A stretch of DNA of 64,000 nucleotides, taken from contig JAMSLZ010000008.1 of the NCBI GenBank assembly GCA_026027325.1, positions 1,426,001-1,490,000 on the forward strand, in the 5' to 3' direction. Position numbers and translations under genes: made by a program. Below the pieces are notes generated by a model that was not told where the DNA came from, made no database searches, and saw only the letters and a program-made list of their open reading frames with translations. The stretch is from Actinomucor elegans (lineage: Eukaryota > Mucoromycota > Mucoromycetes > Mucorales > Mucoraceae). Position 1 is the first letter of the stretch; each line of letters opens with the position of its first letter. This document shows positions 23,410-32,833 of the stretch, in pieces.

Positions 23410-25482
23410 TATATGGAAAAAGATGATAGAAAAAAGATGATAAAAAAGATGGACAGTGATGTTTTATATTCGTGTATTTATACAAATATACTGAACGCAA
23501 TCTAATGTTACAGCAAGAATATGGTTTACTCCGTCCAATCATCAGGTCATTATAATACATTTATTTGAAACTACGGCATCAAATCAATCAGAAACCTATT
23601 GCACATTGTGTTGCAAGGATTCAAAGCTTAAATATGAAAGCAGTAATTCTTAGCGTTCGTGTCACTTACATAAAATTACTGCGTTAGGGGTATTAATCAT
23701 CGAAGTATTATGTGTGAATGTCTTGTTTAAGCACTTAAAGTGTACTTCAGTAAAATGTGTTTTCCTATAATAGAACAAACGTAATGGCGCGTTATATATT
23801 ATTTTAACTGATGCTATTGTAGTACAATAAATGCACGCTACGCAGGTTCTCCATGCTTTGTATTGCATATACTTTCTTGTATTACTAATTACTGAACATT
23901 TCAGTTGATGAATATACTAGATCCTCGTGTTTAATGGTATGTAGCTTTTGTGGTACTTTTTTTTTCAATGATACTTGTACCCACGAAATCACTTTTATGA
24001 GTGAAGTTTCTTTTCGATTTAATGTAAGAAAACTTCTACAGCTTATCATAAATCAAGTTTATAAGTTAATGGACTGGAGTATAACCTTTCGAAAATAAAA
24101 ACATTAAATCAAATTGAAGATTTACTGGATTCTGTAATTTATTTTGAGCATGGACCATTGATCGGATGCGACATTTGACTATCAGTTACCTTTAGCGTCA
24201 ATTATTTATCCACCTTTTTTAAAAAAAAAATTGAAGCACAGAAACCTCTATGTTTATCTCAAGAATAGAAATCTTAAAGTACAATACTACAAATCGATAT
24301 TACACCTTTTTGAGTTTGATAAAAGTTATAGAACATGAAATCTACTTTTACCCAGTATACATTTTAAAAACTGATAAAAAAAAGTTTGCCCAGGATGAAG
24401 AAAATACTGTACTTTTAGAGCTACTTAGTGCCTTGTAAGCTGAACGTGATTTAGATAACATTTTATGATTTTGGGGACTTCCATTGAAAGTATCTAGGAA
24501 TTGATATAGCTAAGCTATGATAGCTAATGAAATTAATTTATATTTTTGTTTAGGGATTGCAAAAATCAATCATCCCTAGAAGGAAATCAGACGTACGTCT
24601 GCTAACCTTGTTGGTATCAATGGATTTACGGGTTTGACAATCAAAAGTATCTTTAAAAAGAAATGTTAAATTAAAATGGAATATATTTCACAACAAAAAA
24701 CCATTCAAAGATCTCGATATAATGATAGATCTTCTGATTGCTCCATGACATTCAGAATGAGCTTTTGGATTTATTGAAGTATACATTTATTTATTTGTAG
24801 GGGGGCGAGCTCGTTTTTTATTTAAGGTCCTTTAAACGTCCGGTGCGAAAGGAATAAAAGACTGGTATAATAAGATTAAATTAAGTTGACAAGTGAATTA
24901 ATGGGAAGAATTGGTGGTGAAGGGTACATGTGAAGATTTGATGTGAAGTAAGTTTGGAGAATAGTGGATGGGATGTTCGATGAACAGTCGGAAATGAAAG
25001 GTGTAATAATAGGTAAAACGAGGGTAGAGTGATCCTGTTGGGTGGTGAGGAGGGAAGAGAGTGCCGAATATAGGTGTAACAGATGGTTTGCCAGGCATGA
25101 AATTTGAGTGGGCATTCGAAGATAAAGTGATCTAGCGTTTCTCTAGTTGGAGTATGAAGTATCTATTTAAGTAAAGTACAACGTTCATTATCATCATTGA
25201 GAGTTATATGGAATATATAAGTTGATTTCTACTACAAAAGGGACTATAACAATTCGATCACGCTGAACGTGCGGTTTGTTTATTAATGTAAAAGAAAGAC
25301 CAAGATCTCTATATTGCACAGCTTGAGATCTATTAAATATTGTATTATTATTGAATGCCAGATTAGATGAGCTCAGATCTTAAATATGTGTAGTGCTTTG
25401 TATCTTAATACCGCATAGTATCATCCAGATACATGCTCATATTAAAGATTGTATGTTAATTACCTCCCAAAACCGTCAATCA
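23410..25482. other. Spacer with a solo repeat motif and a LINE 3' end
   Basis: The stretch to the transposon border contains the promoter of the NmrA-like gene, a solo dispersed motif at 24150-24190 (GATCGGATGCGACATTTGAC) and the LINE fragment at 24785-25155. The remaining DNA is AT-rich with no recognisable gene. Confidence 0.6.
24785..25155 (-). pseudogene. 5'-truncated LINE retrotransposon, 3' end
   Basis: On the minus strand one frame reads TPTRETLDHFIFECPLKFHAW and continues open to a TAA near 24887. This is the typical Cys-His knuckle and Trp end of a LINE ORF2 (E-H-F-hydrophobic-x-C-P pattern). A 3' UTR of about 100 bases follows and ends in an AAATAAATAAATG-like tail, as simple-repeat-tailed LINEs do. 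Upstream of about 25155 the frame is closed, so the copy is 5'-truncated or decayed. Confidence 0.6.
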
Positions 25483-25499
25483 TCACACTATGGGAAAAA
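25483..25499 (+). repeat. Left terminal inverted repeat of the CACTA-like element
   Basis: TCACACTATGGGAAAAA matches the reverse complement of the right end. The preceding TCA is the presumed target-site duplication. Confidence 0.85.
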
Positions 25500-25720
25500 A
25501 AAAGTGAAATAAAGTGAATTCATGGCAAAATCAAGTGAATTTCAAGTGAATTAGTGCTTTCACCTGAATTTAAAGTGAAATAAAGTGAATTTCATGGCAA
25601 CTTGGAAACCAGGTTAATGCACCTTAACTTTTATTTCCATTATTTTTCCATGAATTTCCATGTTTCCCAATTGGAGTGAATATGGAGCTAGTTCGAGTAA
25701 ATTGTATGTTAAACTAAACA
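25500..25720. repeat. Left subterminal repeats
   Basis: Short motifs of the form AAGTGAATT or AAGTGAAATAA occur about eight times, in mixed spacing, within 220 bases of the left end. The same core occurs at the right end. Clustered subterminal motifs are characteristic of CACTA elements. Confidence 0.65.
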
Positions 25721-25795
25721 GTGAAGCAGAGCTCTGGTTTCAACGAATATAAGACAGCATTGATAGTATAGAATAAATTTATATATGTACTTGGT

Positions 25796-28700
25796 TTAAT
25801 AAGGTCTCCAAGCAACATATGTTTTGTCTTTATTTAATAAAGAAGGTATAAGTATAGCATATCCTATTATGTCCTTGGCTTTGATTATTTTCCATAGGAG
25901 CCTTTCTTCATAGGGTTGCGTATAATAGCAGCATGTTTGACCATCAAACACTAAAGTCGTTTGATGTTGTAATAAGGCAAGTATTTGATCTTTCCATCTA
26001 ATAAACTGCTTTACTTGGCCTATATTATATTGTAAGGACATAGTATCATCTGATATGTATGCAACTATCTTTTGGTTTTGTTTTCTTGAAGAAATATCAA
26101 CGGTTTGGCCATTCCTCGTTTTACCGTAAGTATTAGAAGTAGAAACAGAGTACTCCTCTTCTGTTGAACTGGAACCATTATGATCGGCTAGATATTGCTG
26201 GATTAGATGCTTAATATCACACGTTGGAAATAATTGGTTGATTAAGTCAGCAGAAGAAGGTTTAAATACCATATCTTCATCAACACTATGGCTTTCAATT
26301 CCAATCTGCCAGTTTTTATACGCTTTTGTGTAGTGATCCATTAGAACAGTGACAGAGTTTTTTTGAGGATTTTGTTTAGACTTGATATGTCTTTTTACAT
26401 CTTGAATACTTCTTTCAAGAGTTCGGGCGCTTATCAATCTAAGTGGACCAAGCTGAAAAATAATATAGGACAAATGTTTTAGATAATGCTGGTTAATGGT
26501 AAATGTATCTTTTCCCATCTTCTGCAGTAAGAACGCATGCCATCTTTTTACTAATCTAGAATGAAAAGACGATATAAATTATCGAAAACTTAGCATAGCT
26601 GCACGTAGTAGTCTCTCAAAAAAAAAACTTACTCATCAATCCGTAACAGATCACTTGGATATATGTTGAATTTTTGGGTCAAAGTGCAGACCATGGATAT
26701 TGATTTCAAAGCATTGCACGCATCATCAACAGCTTCCAGTACAGGAGAAGCTACCTTTCTCTTCTTTTTTCTATTTCTTTCGGTTTGGTAAATATCAGCA
26801 TGTTGTTTTCGTAACGCCTCCACTACCAAAGTGGGTACTATGTACATTAAAAAATCAATCCAGTCAACGCTACGAGATTGGCCTGATTTGGAAGAAATAT
26901 CTAAGTGAAGAAAAAAGCAAGGATATTAATTCATTGGAATAATTAGCATTAAGTTTCTTGAGTTAATCTCTAATACCTATAAATTGACCATCAATGGCTC
27001 CATTTGGAAGCATTCGTTGTATTTGAACCATTGCTCTGCCAATTTCTTCTCTATAGGCGTTCCGAAGGAACAAAGGGTTATAGTATCCGAATCTCTGAGA
27101 GTCATCCTTCATCATGGACCATATGTGCTTGGCTATATTCATTCCCCATAAGTGCATCTCATCTAATCCAAAAAATGAACATCCATGAAAGCTTTTTAAT
27201 AATGCAAATGGCAATTTCCCTTTGAGTGAAGTAGCCTAGATAGTTAATCAAATCATACTGCATTAGACACTGATACAGTTACTATTGTTTAATTTATTAA
27301 GCTTCTTACCAAGTCACCGTTTTGATAATCCTCAGAAGTCCTTAATGGGTATTCAATGGGCTCTTGTGCTTCATTTGTTCCAGGAAAAACTATAGTCCTT
27401 TTTGATTTGGAATAAATGCCTTTGATCTTGCAAATGCGGCATCCATGGTAAGAATTATGGCCAGCATGTAAACATAGCTCTGATAGTCCAGGAATATCAC
27501 CAATTATGTTTAATAAGTGGGCCTTTATACGGATGGAAGAGGTTCCTGTTTCGACAATAATGCCTTCTGTTTCCAAAACGAGAAGCTCCTGGATGGTAGG
27601 ATAAAGGAAACTAAAGATATCATAGGGTTTTCTCGGACCAGGTATGACGGCAACGATCAGTCTGTTTTCTGGATCAAATCTATAATAGAGCATTTAATTT
27701 ATCCATTAAAGTTTCAGCGCCAAGTTATTTTGTTTTGTACCTTTGTTCTGGTGGTATATCATTAATAGTAAACATGATAATTGCCATACTATTATCACCT
27801 GTGTCAAAAGGATGGAATCCATCGTAATGGAACGAGAGCGAGAGGTTATAGTCTTCTTCGGCGTCACTATTTCTACTTTTAAAAGCGAATCCATCCAATA
27901 TATCTCTCTCGCAGCCATCAAGCTCATCGGTTGAACTATACACAGAGCTACGCGTAGCTTTATATTTCAACTTCTTCCTATTCTTTTCAGACAGCATAAA
28001 ATAGGCCAACTGCTTACTAAGTGATAGTTGGTAATGCTTGGCTTTAGCTTCCATGATAGTTGATGTGGACGATGTCTCTTCATAACGATGTCTCTTGCAA
28101 CTTAACCTAGGGCAAGCAGTTTGACTGTCACCAGGGTAATACATGTAGCACCCTTCAGGACACATGTCATATTTATCAGCTTGAAGTTGGATTATATGAT
28201 TATTATTAATGCTTTCGCATTTATACGGGCTGATGAATTTTAGATGTTCTATAAAAGAAAATAAGAATAGCAGTGAGCACACTGGTAGTAGTAAAGCAGC
28301 AAGATGGAAATAATAACTATACCACTATTCATCTCAATTAAGTACTCATTGAAGAAGTTGAATATTTTTTCGGTCGTACTTTTTGATACATTGTTTTCTT
28401 TTAAGAGATACTTCAGTTCTAGACTTTTCCTCTCTGGAGGACTTAAAATATCCATGTACTGTTTACCATCGTCCTTGATTTTAAGCTGAATAGGATGGGT
28501 AATAGTATCTTTGAATTTGCTTAATCTAGAGTATATTTCTTCCACTGTGGTTTTTTTTATTGCGTCTTCTTCTATAGCGCCAACTGTTCGCCAACCTTCT
28601 TGTATTACCTTAGTTTTTTCTGAATTTTCTTCTTCATTCGCTATAGAGTCGCATTCATCCAAGCTGTTCATATCTACAGAGTTACTGAAATCACAGTGGC

Positions 28701-28950
28701 TTGTTCGTAAAATATCAGCAGGATTGTTATTTACAATATCAGTGCTTGATTGATGTTGCGTTTCATGGTTTAAAAGATCATCTGATACATAAGGGTTACT
28801 GGCGAAATGACCTTGCTGAGATAGTGTAAGTTTCTGCTTTACTTGACTATATATATTGAAAGCACGTCGCATTCTGCAATTGATAATATGCCTTCTTATT
28901 TCTTTTTTAGTAAAGTACTGTTGACACACTGGGCAGTTTTCACCAGGCAT
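25796..28950 (-). CDS. Tnp2-like transposase of the CACTA-type element
   Basis: There are six exons on the minus strand: 28323-28950, 27741-28248, 27310-27679, 26977-27235, 26633-26900 and 25796-26555. All junctions are GT-AG and in frame, giving 930 residues. The start at 28950 was chosen because it begins with a zinc-finger-like NCPVCQQYFTKKEIRRHIINC; an upstream in-frame ATG at 29022 adds 24 residues. The central part has the Tnp2 landmarks: LSLSFHYDGFHPFDTG (probable catalytic Asp), NDIPPEQRFD, IPGPRKPYDIFSFLYPTIQEL, and the knuckle CLHAGHNSYHGCRICKIKG. The C-terminal part has LVKRWHAFL and LSYIIFQLGPLRLISARTLER. This order is that of fungal and plant CACTA transposases, which cut and paste the element. 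No frame breaks were found. Confidence 0.87.
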
Positions 28951-29563
28951 TATTCTTGTTGAAATAGGCGAAAGAGTAAAATAAAGGTAAAAGCGTTGGG
29001 ACTCTGCACGTATTATATGCACAGTTTTAGAGATGCGGTAAAAATTGAATAAAAAGCGAATAAATGAATTAAAACCGTTTTATGAGGTTTTATTGATCTA
29101 AAGTAAGTTTAGCTATCCTATCTAGCACGTATGTCTTGTATTTAGATTTCAAAGAAAATAGTCTCTTGGTAACAATCAAAGGTCTTTTTTAATATATGTT
29201 CACTCTGCATTAATTGTCCTTTCAGCGGTGATCCAAACTTCCCTCTTTAGATGGATGGTTAGATGAAACCCATTCCTTAATATATATATGCAGAGTGCCA
29301 TATGTGCGTTTCACCACAAGAGAGATATCAATATTCGAGCAAGGTTTGTTTATTACGCATAATTACGTTACATTAGCTCTAATAGGTTCTGATTTTTTGT
29401 ATATGATACCTAGCACTTCCTGGTAAGATTCTCCCGACACAGGCTATACCTATTAAGTTAAAGCCATTTTTAACTGCAGGGCTTATGATATAAAGATGGT
29501 TCCACTACATGCATTTCTTTTGCACTCATTTCTTTCCATAAATTTTATAAAATCATTAGAATC
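28951..29563. promoter_or_regulatory. Divergent intergenic region of the transposon
   Basis: About 610 bases separate the transposase gene (leftward) from the second gene (rightward), so this region must drive both. A TATAAA at 29489-29494 lies about 70 bases upstream of the second gene. No other feature was recognised. Confidence 0.5.
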
Positions 29564-30237
29564 ATGCCAGCTAACAGAAGACAAATTAGACAGACCAGCC
29601 AATCCAGTCAATCCAGCAGCAGAGAAAACGACAGAGATCTTAACAGTCAAATAAATCTACCTCCACCTTGGATGGAAGATTTTAAACAAGATCTCGTAAA
29701 CTATTTCGATGAAAAGCTTCAACCCTCTTTAAACATAGGAAGCTCAAAAACTATCCCAGTGCCAAAGAAGCAAAGGAGAGTAAATTCTAAAGTCTATATC
29801 CAATGCTTTTTAAAAGAACACCTAAAGGAGCCAGTGCCTAATGATGAAGATATCAGCAGCCTGATGGGAATACTTGATCAAGAAGCTTTCTCTTCAGTAC
29901 TAACTTTTGCGCAGCAGAACCCAGAAGCTGCATGTAAAAGCTGGAGGCTGCTTTCTTCTCTTAATAAGCTCTCCATGATACAGTCGGCACTACAACAGTC
30001 GATAGCATCAGATGAACGGCTTGCTATCATCAACAAGTGTGTAAGATTTTGGCCTTGCGAGTTTCTTGTGCAAGAAAAATGGACTAACAGAAGCAAATAT
30101 AACAGGAAGAAAGTGTAAGTGTACATTCTATAACTATTGCATATTGAATCAAAAGGAGAGAAAAATGAACACCCATTTGTAGGCTTCAAGCGGAAGGTGC
30201 GCAGTTAAGAAATGCAAGAAATCAAGGACTGCAGTAA
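29564..30237 (+). CDS. Second gene of the CACTA-like element, function unknown
   Basis: Exon 1 is 29564-30114. A 68-nt intron (30115-30182, GTAAGT...TTTGTAG) leads to exon 2 at 30183-30237, giving 201 residues. The N-terminus is Gln/Ser/Arg-rich (about residues 1-30). A segment PPPWMEDFKQDLVNYFDEKLQP and a basic KKQRRVNSK follow, then a mostly helical region to KWTNRSKYNRKK. I do not recognise a domain. CACTA elements of plants carry a second product (TnpA/TNP1) that binds the subterminal repeats and assists transposition. A similar role here is an inference from position, size, basic patches and the subterminal repeats alone. It could instead be a captured host gene fragment. Confidence 0.6.
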
Positions 30238-30396
30238 TATATCAGTAAATATAATTAGCTTAATATTATATACCCATTTTGTATCGTTTATCTTATTGAA
30301 TAAAGAGTCATCATTACACATATGTTGTTTCATTATCTATACATGGTTAATACATGCAAAAAAGGTTGAAATATAAGTGGTTGAAATCATAGGAAG

Positions 30397-30643
30397 GTTA
30401 ACATGCTTTTCGAGTGAATTGCAAGTGAATTGCAAGTTAACATGTTTTTCGAGTGAATTGCAAGTGAATTGCAAGTTAACATGTTTTTCGAGTGAATTGC
30501 AAGTGAATTGCAAGTTAACATGTTTTTCGAGTGAATTGCAAGTGAATTGCGAGTTAACATGTTTTTCGAGTTAATTTAAGGTGAATTTCGGGTTAACCTG
30601 ATTTTCAAGTGAATTGCAGGTGAATTGCAAGTTAACTTGAATT
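30397..30643 (+). repeat. 39-bp tandem array, right subterminal region
   Basis: Six consecutive 39-bp units start at 30397, 30436, 30475, 30514, 30553 and 30592. Each begins GTTAAC and contains two GTGAATT-type cores. Units 2-4 are identical or nearly so, and the outer ones diverge. Because 39 is a multiple of three, an open frame runs through the array; it is not a gene. Confidence 0.9.
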
Positions 30644-30710
30644 CACTCGAAACGGCAACGATTCTCCTGCAAACCGAGTTAACTTGAAATTCACTCGAAA
30701 TTCACTCGAA

Positions 30711-30727
30711 TTTTTCCCATAGTGTGA
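30711..30727 (-). repeat. Right terminal inverted repeat of the CACTA-like element
   Basis: TTTTTCCCATAGTGTGA, the exact reverse complement of the left end, followed by TCA. Confidence 0.85.
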
Positions 30728-31339
30728 TCATCTTATATTTTAATTTCAGCGACCAATTACATATAGCTTATCTAGTGTTGATCTGTGTAGATCTATAGAC
30801 CCTGGAACCGATCTCAGTTCAATGTCTTATCTTATGCGCGCTGCACACCAAAATGAATTGCCACATCTGTTAAATTCTTTGTTTAATTGAAGCACAATTA
30901 ATTTCATAGTTATTATGTGTGCTTCATATATATTAAATTTAGGAATGAAATTGAAGATGTCTATACAAGTCGTCTTCTTTCCCTCCAGAGCATAAAGCGT
31001 GGAAGTTCATGTCAGAACACGGAAGAGATGTCTATCCAAGAAGCTGTTGGAAAAGAATAGGTTTGTACATAGTCAATTGGTCATCTCCTACTCCTCAATG
31101 CTCTATAACTTCATTGAAAATTGACTTGTATCTACGTCAATATAGACACAGCAATTTATTATTACTATAAATATCTATGATGGATGGATGATTTATAAAA
31201 AGAAAAAGAAAAATAAAGAACATCAACTAAATTCTTTTATTAAGATAAGGAAATCTTCATGACAAAGAACTAGATGCCTTTTTATATCCATCAGTCTGTG
31301 TGTGGCTTATTATAAGTACTCTCAGCTTTCGCCATTAAT

Positions 31340-31475
31340 AGCGCTTCTTATGTCTTGATGGTATCTTTTAGTGTCAAAATAATATATATTATCGATTCCC
31401 GCTAAATAACTGATTGGCTTAAGAATGTTACATATGTAGTCATTGGCCATATATTAATTATAAAGACTTATGATC
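31340..31475. repeat. Diverged repeat, partner of 10940-11090
   Basis: It carries the ordered blocks TTGATGGTATCTTTTA, CGATTCCCGCTA, TGATTGGCTTAA and ATTGGCCATATAT, matching the copy near 11000. Noncoding, unidentified. Confidence 0.55.
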
Positions 31476-32734
31476 CCTAAATGTAGGTTAGGTAATAGAT
31501 AATCATCAGACGCGTATAGATTAAAAATTATATATGGTTCATATTATGTATTAAATTATGAAGCAATTGCCAAAACGCTATTATATTCGATATCATTGGA
31601 GGAAATACGATATGATCGATCAAATTGTTCAAAATACATAATAGATAGAAATATTCGACTGGTGCCATGATAAACTAGGTGGATGCAAAAGGCTGATAGA
31701 GTACGAAAAAAAAAGATATAAAACCACATAGAAGACATAAATTTGTTAGTTCCCTTTACACTTTTTTCCATTCATCAAACTTAGTCACTTTCGGGTCTGC
31801 TTTCCACTTCACCTCTATTGTTTCTACTACTCCCGTTCCATCCAAGGAATTGACTATAAACTCTTTTCTTCAGTATACATCCGTGTCACTTGTTTCTTTG
31901 GCATGGAATAGGCGAATGCCTGACGAGAAGGGTTTGCTAATAACTACGATAGGATCTTCTATATTACCGAGATTACTCGCGATCTCCAGATTGATGAGGA
32001 AATTTCTTTTTCATTAAGCCTGAGAGTTGTTTACCTTTATCTGCTAATAGGATTTTATAAGGCTTCTGATATTTTTTCATTTGTACTGCTTTACGTGTTA
32101 TCTTGCTTTAAGATGCTCGCAACTTAGCTACCTTGATCTATCTAAAAAATGATAATGGGTCGTTATTGATTCATGCACTTGCACTATATATAACCATTAT
32201 ATGATGTGACTCTATTTATCTACTTGCTAAATAAACGGACCCATCAACTTTCTCCAATCGCTGCTGTGCGATATCCATATTCATATATTACTGCCAACAT
32301 GCTATATAAACATTTGCAGGGTAGTAGACATCTTTTGCTAGTGGAGTGCAAAATGCTTTAAAGTTAAAAAAATCAGTACAGCACATAGTATATATCATAA
32401 AATCCTTAGTTATCGAAAGCATATCTGCGGATAGAAACATACTTGGCTGTAAATACTTACCAAGTTTGTCGGTCACACAAGTAGATACATCTGTTTTATC
32501 CGCAATTTGGGTATCTAATTCATTTCAAATACGATAATTCGCTTAGTACATCTAATGCAATATATAAATGCATTAATGTAAGCTGAATTAATATGTATGT
32601 GAAAGGCATATGCATTTACCTCGGATAGATGCCTACAGTGAAAGGGAAAATGTAACGATGGCAAGAGTAGTCCGTGTCACTCCAGGCTTTTGGTATTTTC
32701 CTCAAGGTTTGACACAATTGAGTACCTTTAAAGA

Positions 32735-32740
32735 TATAAA
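32735..32740 (+). promoter_or_regulatory. TATA box of the secreted lipase gene
   Basis: TATAAA in the context AAGATATAAAAGC lies 94 bases upstream of the lipase start codon. Confidence 0.5.
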
Positions 32741-32833
32741 AGCTCTGGGCATACTCCATCTACTTTCTATTTATCTTTACAACATACAGACATCCAATCC
32801 TTTCCTCATATTTTTTATAATTAGCTACTAAAA

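Larger units (their letters stand above)
25483..30727. mobile_element. Complete CACTA-like (Tnp2-type) DNA transposon
   Basis: The left end TCACACTATGGGAAAAA (25483) and right end TTTTTCCCATAGTGTGA (ending 30727) are perfect inverted repeats containing a CACTA core. Both are flanked by TCA (25480-25482 and 30728-30730), a 3-bp target duplication as expected for CACTA/EnSpm elements. Subterminal regions on both sides carry many AGTGAATT-type repeats, which in plant CACTA elements are transposase-accessory binding sites. Inside are two divergently transcribed, spliced genes: a Tnp2-like transposase (-) and a smaller gene (+). All transposase exons join in frame with no stop, so the copy looks recent and possibly autonomous. 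Total length is 5245 bp. The exact first base of the inverted repeat could differ by one or two positions. Confidence 0.88.
30728..32833. other. Spacer between the transposon and the lipase gene
   Basis: No intact gene is visible in 2.1 kb. It contains a solo GATC-rich motif (30775-30835), a short protein-like frame at about 30970-31050 (contains KFMSEHGRDVYPRSCW), the diverged repeat at 31340-31475, and AT-rich DNA. The last 200 bases form the lipase promoter, with TATAAA at 32735-32740. Confidence 0.55.

Noticed and set aside
25480..25490. Transposon starting exactly at CACTA with a different target duplication
   Set aside because: If the element began at CACTA the flanking trinucleotides would be TCA and TGA, which do not match. 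Starting at TCACACTA gives identical TCA on both sides and a longer perfect inverted repeat.
30377..30574. Open frame with a 13-residue repeated unit (KLTCFSSELQVNC-like)
   Set aside because: It is produced by the 39-bp tandem array, whose period is a multiple of three. There is no start context or codon character, and it lies in the subterminal repeat zone of the transposon.
30397..30643. CRISPR-like or centromeric array
   Set aside because: The units are directly adjacent with no unique spacers, and the array belongs to the transposon's subterminal region.
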